A stretch of DNA of 64,000 nt, taken from assembly GCF_002259605.1 (NCBI RefSeq), contig NZ_MWWR01000003.1:62001-126000 (forward strand), given 5' to 3'. Under the pieces are notes generated by a model. That model was given only the letters and a program-made list of their open reading frames with translations, was not told the DNA's origin and made no database searches. This DNA is from Pseudoscardovia radai (GTDB taxonomy: Bacteria > Actinomycetota > Actinomycetes > Actinomycetales > Bifidobacteriaceae). This document shows, in pieces, positions 55,632-64,000 of this stretch (position 1 is the stretch's first letter; every line of letters begins with the position of its first letter). Both the position numbers and the translations under genes were made by a program.

Positions 55632-55674
55632 AAGCGGGTTCCGGTGTCGGTTTCGGCATTGGGGCCCGCTTTTC
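55632..55674 (+). terminator. Possible terminator after fas
   Basis: AAGCGGG at 55632-55638 pairs with CCCGCTT at 55665-55671, followed by TTC. The loop is long, 26 bases, so the structure is moderate at best. Confidence 0.5.
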
Positions 55675-55687
55675 GTTGTGTGTGGGT

Positions 55688-55751
55688 GCGTTGTGTAGTG
55701 ACTGCATTGTGTGGCGACTGCATTGTGCGGCGGCGGCATTGCGCGGTAGCG
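55688..55751 (+). repeat. Four 16-bp tandem repeats upstream of acpS
   Basis: Units begin with GCRTTG at 55688, 55704, 55720 and 55736, exactly 16 bases apart; two read GCATTGTGTGGCGACT and GCATTGTGCGGCGGCG. The array ends eight bases before the acpS ATG, so it would cover the ribosome binding site. It resembles the array before the carboxylase operon when aligned on CAYYGTGKRGC. Confidence 0.75.
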
Positions 55752-55759
55752 TGGTGGGC

Positions 55760-56227
55760 ATGACAGACCGACAGGTGGATTCCGCGCGTCCTGCGGGAAC
55801 GGAATCGTGGCAGGTGGCGGGCGTGGGGCATGACGTGGTTGATGTTCCTGCGTTCGCCGAGCAGCTGGCGATGCCCGGCACGCGTTTCGCCGCGCGCGCG
55901 TTCGCGCCCGTGGAGCTGAGGCAGTGCGAGGAGCGCGCCGCGCGGGCGGGCGACGGCACGGCCGTGCATCTGGCCGCGCGGTGGGCCGGCAAGGAGGCTG
56001 TGCTCAAGGCGTGGTCCGAGGCGCTGGGGCCGGGGGAGGCGCCGTATACGATCGACGATTTCCCATGGCGCGACGTGCGCATCGTGGAGGATGCACGGCA
56101 CCGGCCGCGCGTCATGCTGACGCCTGCGGTGGAGGCGCGGCTGCCGTTCCCGATCCGGTGGCATGTGAGCCTGAGCCACGATGGCGCCGTCGCGTCGGCC
56201 TTCGTCGTGGCAGAGAGGTTGGCGTGA
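55760..56227 (+). CDS. acpS: Holo-[acyl-carrier-protein] synthase AcpS
   Basis: A 155-residue phosphopantetheinyl transferase that activates the ACP domain of FAS-I. The family motifs are present: GHDVVDV near residue 20, with a magnesium-binding Asp, and AARWAGKEAVLKAW with Glu and Lys. The C-terminal SLSHDGAVASAFVV block is typical. In FAS-I systems this activity is either fused or, as here, encoded separately next to fas. The ATG at 55760 is preferred; upstream codons fall in the tandem repeat. Confidence 0.93.
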   Translation: MTDRQVDSARPAGTESWQVAGVGHDVVDVPAFAEQLAMPGTRFAARAFAPVELRQCEERAARAGDGTAVHLAARWAGKEAVLKAWSEALGPGEAPYTIDDFPWRDVRIVEDARHRPRVMLTPAVEARLPFPIRWHVSLSHDGAVASAFVVAERLA

Positions 56228-56620
56228 GTCGCGATGCTTCCGGCGGGGCATGAAAAATCCACAAAGTCGCGACACGCCGAGAAAAACGTACTTGTACAGT
56301 GGTGGCAGCAACGGAAGGGGCGGTGCAGAATCGTTGGGAACAGGCGCTTTGCGGAGTTTTCATACGATTGTGCGGGGTCGCTCGCGCGGCCGCGGTGCGT
56401 CGTCCCTCCGCGCAACGGACGAAACGTGTACTGTAAAAGCGAATCGCGTGGCGCAGGTCGCTTCCCGGGGGTGTCGATTCCGACGATGGAATCGCGGGGG
56501 AGCGGTTGGCGCAGGCGATGACCACAACTGAACATGGCCACAACCGAACAAAGGAATGCCCGAAACCGGGAGTTGAACGGCGCAGCACCGAGCCGCGCAA
56601 CTCAGGAATCGGGAACACGA

Positions 56621-56707
56621 ACTTTCGAAAACACAAACTTACAAAACACAAACTTACGAAAAACTGACTTACGAAAAACTCAAACATACGAAGCGCTGAC
56701 TTACGGA
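56621..56707 (+). repeat. AT-rich 15-17 bp repeats upstream of the helicase genes
   Basis: Six copies of ACTTACGAA or close variants start at 56621, 56637, 56652, 56667, 56684 and 56699, spaced 16, 15, 15, 17 and 15. The stretch is poor in G and stands out from the GC-rich surroundings. It lies in the 574-base gap between acpS and the helicase gene. Apart from this repeat, 56228-56801 shows no convincing promoter, terminator or gene. Confidence 0.65.
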
Positions 56708-56801
56708 ACATACCGCATTCGCATAACGCACGCCGCCGTACCGGATGGGACCGGCATCGGCGGCACGGAAGCGGGGGAGACCCGCGGAAGGAGAGACACC
56801 T

Positions 56802-59800
56802 ATGGCAAACACTCCCACACAATCCGGTCCCACGCGTCCCCAGGGCGCACAGTCACAGGGCGCACGGTCACAGGGCGCAGAGTTCCAGGGCGCCGGCGAG
56901 GCCGCGGCCCTCGCCGCCGTCGACTCGCTGTACGCCGGCACCTTGCCCGGCGCGGACGGCACTGCGACGCGCACGCTGTACGTCAGCGGCGCCCCACGCA
57001 GCGGCAAGACCATGTTTGCGCTCGAGGCCTTCCGCCGCGCCCATGCCGTGGGCAATGGAAGCGCGCGCATGGTCGTGTCCGGCCGCATCGTGGCCGATGA
57101 GCTGGGGCGCAGCATGATCTCCCGGCTCGGGGTGCATGACGATTCGCGCGTCATTACCACGATTCCGGCGCTTGCCTACAAGGTTCTGGCGCAGGGGCGC
57201 CATAGCGAGGGCAAGACCACGCCCAGGCTCCTGAACGGCGCCGAGCAGGACGAGCTGCTGTCCGATGTGCTGGCGGAGCACCAGAAGCACGCGCAGGCAG
57301 GCGAGCTGTGCCATGTGTGCCGTCTGCTGCTGAACTATTTCGACGAGCAGTCCGCTATCAAGGGAGCCGCCGCATCGGCGCCGGACGACGGACTCGGCTC
57401 GTCGGAGGCGTCGCAAGGCCGCGTCGCGGGTACGACGGAGGATGTTTTCGCACGCAACATCACGCCGGAATTCGTCGCACAGCTGCGTGACGTCCTCGCC
57501 CGCGCCGACGAAGTGGGCGTCGGACGCAACGAGGCCGATGAGAATGCAGTGCTCGACGCTCTGGTTTCGGAAGCCACCGAGGACGCCGGGGTGCTGCGGC
57601 TAAGGACCCAGTGGCAGCTGGCGTTCGCCCTGCGCCACGAATACGTGGACGCCATCAACGCCCGGTACATGAAGGAGTTCCGTGTGGATTCCTCGTATCT
57701 CCTGCTGCGCGCCACCCAGGAAGTGGACTCCAATCCGGAGGGGTGCGCACGCGCCATTCCGGATATCGTCGTCGTCGACGACGTCCAGGACCTGACCCTC
57801 GCCGGCATGGGCTTCCTCCAGAGCATGGAACGGCATGGGGCCAGGCTCGTGCTCGTGGGCGACCCCGATGAATCGGTGCAGTCCTTCCGCGGTGCCTATC
57901 CGGAATACCTCGCCGTTCGCATCGGCACGACGCCCGGCAGCGATGTCAGCGGCATCGGACTGGCCGATGCCGACCTTGGCCGCCTCAACGCCCACCGCTG
58001 CGATCTGGGGCATGCGATGAACGGCGCGGAGCTCGACGAAAAGTCGGCGACCTACCGCGACATCGTCGCGTCGCGTGTGTCGTTGCATATCGCCTCTGAC
58101 GAGGACGGACTACCGCCCCTGGCATCCCGCCCGTGGAAGATGACCGCCCTGCGCACGGCCGTGGACGGCGCAGCCCTTTCGCAAAGCGATCCTGCGTTCC
58201 CCGTCGACGGGCGTATCGCAGGCGATTCGGATTCCGCGGAGCGCCGGGGCACGGATGCCACGATGCACGCGGCAGTCTACCGTTCGCAGGACGAGGAAAT
58301 CGACAGCACGGTCCGCGATATTCGCGAGGCGTATCTCACCGGTGTTATCGATTCGTGGAATGATGCGGCCGTTATCGTGCATGACAACAACGCGGTCCGC
58401 TCGTTCGGCGATGCCCTGAGGCGCGAAGGCGTTCCGGTGCGGTACAGCTCCGTCATGCAGACCTTCGCCGGCAATCCCACGGTCGAGGGGCTGCTCGCCC
58501 TCATTGACCTCGCCCAGATGCGCAATGGAACGTATTCGTATGCCACGAGCCCCACGGCGTCGATGGACGAATCCGCACAACAGGCGGCCATCATCCGGCG
58601 CGTCGTGAACACCTACCTGACCAGCCCGCTGGCGGGCGTGAAGTCGGACCGCACCGTCGGCGGCATCGCCATTCGCCGCCCGCTGCGTCTGTCCGCCATC
58701 CGCACCGCACTCTCCGCCATGACGCTGGGTGCTGTGACGCCGGGCATTGTGACACCGGGCACCGATGATGCCAGCGACGATGCCACCGCCCTGACGGCGA
58801 CGGACCTGCTGCGCGCGCTTGTTCTCGGCGATCAGGATTCCGCACGGCTGATGGCGGGCATCAAGGCCATCGATCCCAGCGATGACATCGAGGAATTCGA
58901 CAAGGCGCTGAGCCACATCGATCCCGTGGTGGAGGAGCTGAGGAATCCCGAGCATACGGTGGAAACCGTGCTGTGGGCGGCCTGGGCTGCCTGCGATGTG
59001 GCCGACGAATGGAGCGGCATCGCCTTGTTCGACGGCGAGGACGCGAATATCGCCAATGACCGTCTCGACATGGCCACGCGCCTGTTCCGCTATGCGCATG
59101 AGAACTCGGCCGGCGCATCCATCGCCGCCTTCGCCGCGCGTGTGCGCAATATGGACGTGGTGGCCGACTCCCTGGCGCAGAAGGCGCCGGTGCTTGACGC
59201 CGTCACCGTGACCACGCCCGCCGGCGCCGCGGGAAGGTCGTGGGGCTTTGTGTGGATTCCCTCCCTGCAGCAGGGCGTGTGGCCGAACCTCGAGGAGCGC
59301 AACACGATGTTCGGAACCGAGTACCTCGCCCATATCATGATGCGCGGCACAGTGCGCGATGCCGCGTCGGCAGCCGCGCATGGCCATAATGCGGCGGTTG
59401 CGTCGGTGCTTCATTCCGAGGAGAAAAGCCTGCTCGTATCGCTGACGCGCGCCACCCGGCGCACGACGGTGAGCTGCTCCTGGAACGACTCCGAAATCCC
59501 CTCGGACTTCCTCTTCGTGTTCATGCCCGAGCTGTTCCAGCGCACTGGAGACCTGTCGCAGGTGCCGTATGAATCCGTTTCCGACTCCATGCCCGCCTCT
59601 GTGCGGGGTATTGTCAGCCGGGCGAGGATGACGCTTGTCGGCGAGGCATGCCGTGAGATGGCGCCCGCGCCATCGGCCGCCGATGAATCGACGGCACCCT
59701 CGGCTGCCTCATCGGCATCCGGGACGTTGAACATGGCCGCGGGAATGCTGTTCTCCCATGCCGGGGCATTCAATGCCGAGGACGCGCAGGCCAAGGAAAC

Positions 59801-61358
59801 CGCGCAAGCCAGGGAAACGCAACCTGCCGGCATGAAGGGCAAGGCCGCGACGGGAGCGGTTGCGTATCGCGACCTTGACGCCGCCGGTCAGGATGCCGCT
59901 CTGGCGCTTGCCTATCTGGCGCATCGCGGAGTGGATATAGCCGACCCCGACCGCTGGTTCTTCACCCCTGTGCCGGCCGTGACGTCGGCGGGGGAGGAGA
60001 CCCGCGCCGTCGCCAACCCGCTTCCCCGGCGCCACGCCTCTTCCGTGTCGCTGAACCCCTCGATGGTCGATGCCATCTGGGGGTGCCCGATTTGCGCCGT
60101 TCTCGACAAGTCGATGTCCGGTCCGACGCCTTTCTCCGTCAGCACCTCCTTCGGTACGCTGATCCACAAGGTGGCCCAGATAGCCTCCGAGAAGGGATGG
60201 GACAATCCTGAAAACTACCGTGACCTTCGCCAGCGGGAGGGCAATGAAGCGTGCATCAAGGACATCCAGACCAAGATGTACGACGTCTACTGCGGGCTGC
60301 GCCAGGAGCCCGATGCCTCGGCATCCCCGGAGGACCGCTATTCCTATTTGCTCAAGGACCGGAACGCGCAGACGGCCTTGCACAACATCGCCTCCTATTT
60401 CGTCAAGGAGAACGATCCGGAGAAGGCATATGCCGCCGATATCGGGAAAAGCGGTTCCCACGTGCCCTTCCGCGTCGGAGAATTCGACGGGGTGGAATGC
60501 GAGAAATCCGTCAGTTCGTCCTTCACCGCAGCCGATATCGCCGATGATTTCAACAAGGCGATGGCAGCCGAAGCAACGAAGGCGATGGCGGAAGGCTCCA
60601 TGTTCGTGCCCCCGACGCAGATGACCGGAGAATCCATGCTGAGGCTGTTCGGCCTTCTTGTGCCCGGGTTCCCGGAAGGACTCGATGCCTCGACACGGAT
60701 CCACCTGAGGGCTCGCATCGACCGGCTCGAGCATCGTAAGGACGATCAAGGCGAGTTCTGCCGGGTCATCGACTACAAAACCGGCAAGGCGCATAGCTTC
60801 GAGGCGTCCTTCAACGATCTGCAGCTTGTGTGCTACCAGCTGGCGCTGCATTATCCCGTTGCGTCTTCCTCGGAACGTTCCCGTTCCGTCGAGGTGGCGA
60901 ATGCCAGTCTGTTTGACGTCGAAGCCTCGGAGCTTCCGGCAATGGTGGGCGGCAAGAGCAGCAAGAGCAGCAAAGGCGGCAGGAGCGGTAAGGAAGAGGT
61001 TCGTTCTCAGCCGGCGCTGTTCGAGAACGGTAAGCTGACCGCCCGCTTCTATCAGAATCGTTCGAACAACACAGGTGGGTTGAGCGAGTTCATCCAGATA
61101 TCCCTTCCCGACCATGCGGACGGAGTGCCCGACGATGTTCTCGCCTATCTCAGGGAGAACGAATACGTAACCACCACGGTGTGGGCGCTGACCATGATCG
61201 CCCGCGTCTTCTATGCCGCCGCCGTGGTGAACGCGGACCTCATCCCGCTGCGTCCGCCGGTCGAGAAGCAGCATTTCTGCAGGCACAAGAACGTCTGCCC
61301 CGCATGCGCCGAGGCATATGACGCCAACATCGATACCGTGATGGGAGGCAACGAATGA
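56802..61358 (+). CDS. UvrD-like helicase/RecB-like nuclease, first subunit of an AdnAB-like pair
   Basis: A 1518-residue protein. The Walker A box GAPRSGKT is at 63-70 and a helicase motif II-like VVDDVQDLTL occurs near 320. The C-terminal quarter is a RecB-type nuclease: CPIC at about 1095, DYKTGK with the catalytic Asp and Lys at about 1325, QLVCYQLALHYP, and CRHKNVCPAC at about 1493. The Cys residues suggest an iron-sulfur cluster. It should form a heterodimer with the next gene product for double-strand break end processing. Residues 16-34 contain a QGAXS repeat encoded by four 15-bp units (56841-56900). Its length exceeds that of mycobacterial AdnA or AdnB. The ATG follows AAGGAGAG. Confidence 0.85.
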   Translation: MANTPTQSGPTRPQGAQSQGARSQGAEFQGAGEAAALAAVDSLYAGTLPGADGTATRTLYVSGAPRSGKTMFALEAFRRAHAVGNGSARMVVSGRIVADELGRSMISRLGVHDDSRVITTIPALAYKVLAQGRHSEGKTTPRLLNGAEQDELLSDVLAEHQKHAQAGELCHVCRLLLNYFDEQSAIKGAAASAPDDGLGSSEASQGRVAGTTEDVFARNITPEFVAQLRDVLARADEVGVGRNEADENAVLDALVSEATEDAGVLRLRTQWQLAFALRHEYVDAINARYMKEFRVDSSYLLLRATQEVDSNPEGCARAIPDIVVVDDVQDLTLAGMGFLQSMERHGARLVLVGDPDESVQSFRGAYPEYLAVRIGTTPGSDVSGIGLADADLGRLNAHRCDLGHAMNGAELDEKSATYRDIVASRVSLHIASDEDGLPPLASRPWKMTALRTAVDGAALSQSDPAFPVDGRIAGDSDSAERRGTDATMHAAVYRSQDEEIDSTVRDIREAYLTGVIDSWNDAAVIVHDNNAVRSFGDALRREGVPVRYSSVMQTFAGNPTVEGLLALIDLAQMRNGTYSYATSPTASMDESAQQAAIIRRVVNTYLTSPLAGVKSDRTVGGIAIRRPLRLSAIRTALSAMTLGAVTPGIVTPGTDDASDDATALTATDLLRALVLGDQDSARLMAGIKAIDPSDDIEEFDKALSHIDPVVEELRNPEHTVETVLWAAWAACDVADEWSGIALFDGEDANIANDRLDMATRLFRYAHENSAGASIAAFAARVRNMDVVADSLAQKAPVLDAVTVTTPAGAAGRSWGFVWIPSLQQGVWPNLEERNTMFGTEYLAHIMMRGTVRDAASAAAHGHNAAVASVLHSEEKSLLVSLTRATRRTTVSCSWNDSEIPSDFLFVFMPELFQRTGDLSQVPYESVSDSMPASVRGIVSRARMTLVGEACREMAPAPSAADESTAPSAASSASGTLNMAAGMLFSHAGAFNAEDAQAKETAQARETQPAGMKGKAATGAVAYRDLDAAGQDAALALAYLAHRGVDIADPDRWFFTPVPAVTSAGEETRAVANPLPRRHASSVSLNPSMVDAIWGCPICAVLDKSMSGPTPFSVSTSFGTLIHKVAQIASEKGWDNPENYRDLRQREGNEACIKDIQTKMYDVYCGLRQEPDASASPEDRYSYLLKDRNAQTALHNIASYFVKENDPEKAYAADIGKSGSHVPFRVGEFDGVECEKSVSSSFTAADIADDFNKAMAAEATKAMAEGSMFVPPTQMTGESMLRLFGLLVPGFPEGLDASTRIHLRARIDRLEHRKDDQGEFCRVIDYKTGKAHSFEASFNDLQLVCYQLALHYPVASSSERSRSVEVANASLFDVEASELPAMVGGKSSKSSKGGRSGKEEVRSQPALFENGKLTARFYQNRSNNTGGLSEFIQISLPDHADGVPDDVLAYLRENEYVTTTVWALTMIARVFYAAAVVNADLIPLRPPVEKQHFCRHKNVCPACAEAYDANIDTVMGGNE

Positions 61359-64000
61359 TCGCCGATAACACAAGGGAGAACACAACGCCCGGTCAGTCCG
61401 GGGCATATCATGCCGGAGGCGCCGCAGCGCCCGATGGGGGCAAGCCCGCCATCAAGTTCACGGACCAGCAGAGCGCCATCATCGGCGCCCCCGCGAACGA
61501 GGATATCCTCGTCATCGCAGGAGCCGGCTCGGGAAAAACGTTCACGATGACGCACCGGATCATCAAGCTCATCGTGCAGGACCACGTGCCCGCGGAGAAG
61601 ATTCTCGGCCTGACCTTCACGCGCAAGGCGGCCGGGGAGCTGCTCAGCCGCGTGTCGAATGCCGTGGACAAGGAGGCGGGGAACCCTGCGCCGGATGACG
61701 CCGAGACGGGCCGGACGCATGCCGTCGCGGACCCCGACAGAAGATTCATGAAGCCGTCCGTCGCCACCTACGATGCCTTCTTCCAGTCCATCGTGCGCCA
61801 GTACGGGCCGCTTGTCGGCATCGACCCGCAGACGCAGCCGCTGAGCGACGCGGGCGCACGGCAGATGATCGCCGACATCGTGGGTGAAAACCTCGATAAG
61901 GTTTTCGCCGCAGGTGATGACGAAGGCGAGAACGGCACGAAGGAATCGTCCGATTCGTCCGACGGTGATACGAATAAGGCCAGTGCGTTCACCACGATCG
62001 TCGACAAGGTGTATGCGCTGTCCTGCTCCATCGCGTCGTCCATGATCGATCGGGAATGCCTGTCCTGCGAGGAAGCAGTGAAGAAAATCCGCGACTGGGA
62101 CAAGCGCTTCAGGGCGAAGCTGGAGGAGTTGCGAGACTCCATTCCCAACGCCGATTCCGTGAAGGTCACCGACAAAGTTCCCACCAAGCCGAAAAAGTCG
62201 AATGCCGACAAGGCCATGACCGTCGAGGAGTGGATTGGCAAGGGCGCGAACGACCCCAGGCTCGACGGATATTATCTCGGCGTCGTCACCAGGCTTGGGA
62301 AGACGGTTGAACAGCGCGATCTCCTTCTCGATTTCGTCGAGGAATTCATCCGTGCCAAGCGTGAGCGCGGCATGGCGGAATTCAGCGACTTCACCATCGC
62401 CGCCTATCGCCTTGTGGTCGAGCACCCGTCCATCGCCGCCGAATACCGCAAGCGGTACACCCATGTGTTCCTCGACGAATACCAGGACACCTCCACCACC
62501 CAGGCGTTGCTGCTGGCCGAGCTGTTCCACCATGACGCCAGACATCGCTCCGCGGTCACCGCCGTGGGCGATCCCTACCAGTCCATCTACTCGTGGCGTG
62601 GGGCGAGCCCGGGCGCCTTCCGTTTCTTCAAGGAGACGTTCGGCATTACGCGCGATCCGTATGAGCTGACCGTGTCGCAGAGGAATCCGCGTGTGATTCT
62701 GGAGGCGGCGAATCATCTGACGGATGCCTTCCACCACGCGTACGCCGTGCCGTCCAGCCTGTCGGAGAGCCAGCGGGAAATCCCCGTGTCGCCTCTGACA
62801 CCCAAGGAGGGCGCCGTCGCAGATGCGGCGACGAATTCGTCCTACATCGCCACGATGTGCTACCAGTACGAGTCGGAGTCCATTGCAGCGGTCGTCGCCT
62901 TCGCCCACTCCGCCGTCGCCAAATACGGCACGGATGGCAGGAACGTGCCCGTTGCCGTGCTGTTCCGATCGAAGGGCACGATGAACGGCTACAGGGAGGC
63001 ATTGGAGAAATCGGGCCTGACATGCCGTGTCGTCGGACTCGGCGCGCTGCTCGACCGTCCCGATGTCAGCGATATCATGGCGCTTCTGTCGGCCATTTCC
63101 GACCATGGGGATTACGCATCGGTCCAGCGCCTTGCCATGACCCCGCGCATCGGCATGGGCGCGGACGACGCGCGCAAGCTCGCCAAGCTCGCGGATGCCG
63201 AAAACTCCCGCTACCAGTACCGCGCCTTGCGCGAGGCCGGTCTTGTGGAACCCGGAGAGTCGGAAGAGCCGTCGGGCAGCCAGATCGAGGCCATCGTCGC
63301 CGAGAAGCGACAGGAATACCAGCTGCCGACAGGCGTGACGCTGGTGGATGCGCTGATGTCGCCGAATGTGTGCGAGCTCATTTCCGAATCTGACCTGAGT
63401 GCGCGTGGCAAGGAGCAGGCTATGCGCGTGGCGGATATGCTCCACCGTGCGGAGAGCATCGCGCGGGAGAACGTTCCTGCCTCGATTCGTGCGGCGGGTG
63501 CTGTGCTTGCCCTCGATGTCGATTCCTCCGTGTCGGCCGTCATTCGCGGAACGCAGTCCGACTACACGCAGGCCGTCGGCCTTCTCGTCCAGCAGGCGCA
63601 GAGCTACGAGCAGGAGCTGCCCGATGGCTTCCACGCCACCATTCCCGGCTTCCTTTCGTGGCTGAACAGCGCGTCGACCGATGTGGAGGGGCCTGACTCC
63701 ACGGTCGGTGCCGCGGTGGATGTGGAGCTCATGACCGTGCATCAGTCCAAGGGCCTGGAGTGGCCTGCCGTCGCCATCGTCAATATGACCGAGGGCAGGT
63801 TCCCGACGAAGCAAGGGGATTATCTGTCGATTGCGGCCACTGGTGGTGCACCGAACGAGCATCCGGACTATGCCGGTTCCGAAGGCGTCGAATACATCTC
63901 CCTGTGCAAGTCCTGGCTCGACATGCCCGAGGAGGTTCCGGCCGAAGTGCGGGCGGACAGCGCCATTCTGCCCCCGTTCCCGCACGCCGGGACGCTTGAG
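61355..64000 (+). CDS. UvrD/Rep-family helicase, second subunit of the pair, 3' end missing
   Basis: The frame is open from the ATG at 61355, which overlaps the previous stop (ATGA), to the window edge: 882 codons without a stop. The superfamily 1A motifs are clear: Walker A GAGSGKT at 56-62, LGLTFTRKAAGELLSRV, DEYQDTS from 374, GDPYQSIYSWRGASPGAF, and VHQSKGLEW with His796. The missing C-terminus probably carries another RecB-like nuclease domain. Together with the upstream gene it is the AdnAB-type recombination helicase-nuclease. The first 30 residues are low complexity. Confidence 0.9.
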   Translation, partial: MIADNTRENTTPGQSGAYHAGGAAAPDGGKPAIKFTDQQSAIIGAPANEDILVIAGAGSGKTFTMTHRIIKLIVQDHVPAEKILGLTFTRKAAGELLSRVSNAVDKEAGNPAPDDAETGRTHAVADPDRRFMKPSVATYDAFFQSIVRQYGPLVGIDPQTQPLSDAGARQMIADIVGENLDKVFAAGDDEGENGTKESSDSSDGDTNKASAFTTIVDKVYALSCSIASSMIDRECLSCEEAVKKIRDWDKRFRAKLEELRDSIPNADSVKVTDKVPTKPKKSNADKAMTVEEWIGKGANDPRLDGYYLGVVTRLGKTVEQRDLLLDFVEEFIRAKRERGMAEFSDFTIAAYRLVVEHPSIAAEYRKRYTHVFLDEYQDTSTTQALLLAELFHHDARHRSAVTAVGDPYQSIYSWRGASPGAFRFFKETFGITRDPYELTVSQRNPRVILEAANHLTDAFHHAYAVPSSLSESQREIPVSPLTPKEGAVADAATNSSYIATMCYQYESESIAAVVAFAHSAVAKYGTDGRNVPVAVLFRSKGTMNGYREALEKSGLTCRVVGLGALLDRPDVSDIMALLSAISDHGDYASVQRLAMTPRIGMGADDARKLAKLADAENSRYQYRALREAGLVEPGESEEPSGSQIEAIVAEKRQEYQLPTGVTLVDALMSPNVCELISESDLSARGKEQAMRVADMLHRAESIARENVPASIRAAGAVLALDVDSSVSAVIRGTQSDYTQAVGLLVQQAQSYEQELPDGFHATIPGFLSWLNSASTDVEGPDSTVGAAVDVELMTVHQSKGLEWPAVAIVNMTEGRFPTKQGDYLSIAATGGAPNEHPDYAGSEGVEYISLCKSWLDMPEEVPAEVRADSAILPPFPHAGTLE

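Noticed and set aside
46940-56311. A 3123-codon open frame antisense to fas and acpS.
   Set aside because: It is the same effect of GC-rich third positions; fas on the plus strand has all its catalytic motifs.
56534-57100. A 188-codon frame with pentapeptide-like repeats upstream of the helicase gene.
   Set aside because: It overlaps the helicase gene by 300 bases in another frame. The repeat-like residues come from the DNA repeat, and the rest is Arg-rich shadow sequence.

Overview
The window looks like a chromosomal segment of a high-GC actinobacterium, most probably a Bifidobacterium. The main grounds are a single 3181-residue type I fatty acid synthase with a separate holo-ACP synthase, an acyl-CoA carboxylase next to bioY and birA, a zinc-ribbon S14, an alpha operon without rpsD between rpsK and rpoA, and an AdnAB-like helicase-nuclease pair. 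The species cannot be fixed from the sequence alone.

Layout. Bases 1-9062 hold the S10 and spc ribosomal protein genes, rplC (cut by the window edge) to rplO, all on the plus strand and tightly packed. secY (9219-10712) and adk follow, then a LemA/DUF2207 membrane pair, then infA-rpmJ-rpsM-rpsK-rpoA-rplQ (15002-18286). truA comes next. A two-gene circularly permuted ATP-grasp/alpha-E plus transglutaminase unit occupies 19663-22843, followed by tRNA-Ser(CGA), a secreted HNH nuclease with an excalibur domain, a patatin-like hydrolase and a convergent AmrS-type radical SAM gene. rpoB and rpoC occupy 28166-36142. After them come an uncharacterised gene with a DUF559-like nuclease fold, a convergent PucR-family regulator, and the lipid island: bioY (minus), birA, the biotin carboxylase/BCCP gene, the carboxyltransferase gene, FAS-I and acpS. 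Biotin uptake, biotin ligation, malonyl-CoA supply, chain synthesis and ACP activation thus sit together, with a possible regulator beside them. The window ends in two overlapping helicase/nuclease genes; the second runs off the edge.

The most unusual content is not protein coding. Four tandem arrays (23271-23613, 27301-27905, 36318-36513, 37803-38577; 28 units in all) share a unit of 73 bp, kept to within one base from unit to unit. Every unit points the same way. Each unit carries a hairpin whose arms differ between units yet often stay paired through compensatory changes and through G-T combinations that would pair as G-U only in plus-strand RNA. The linker segments come in a few families shared between loci. 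Arrays 3 and 4 bracket the DUF559-like gene as near-identical direct repeats. A second theme is minisatellites of 15, 16 or 18 bp: in-frame 15-bp repeats in secY, birA, the patatin, PucR and helicase genes, and 16-bp four-unit arrays just upstream of the carboxylase and acpS genes that share a motif.
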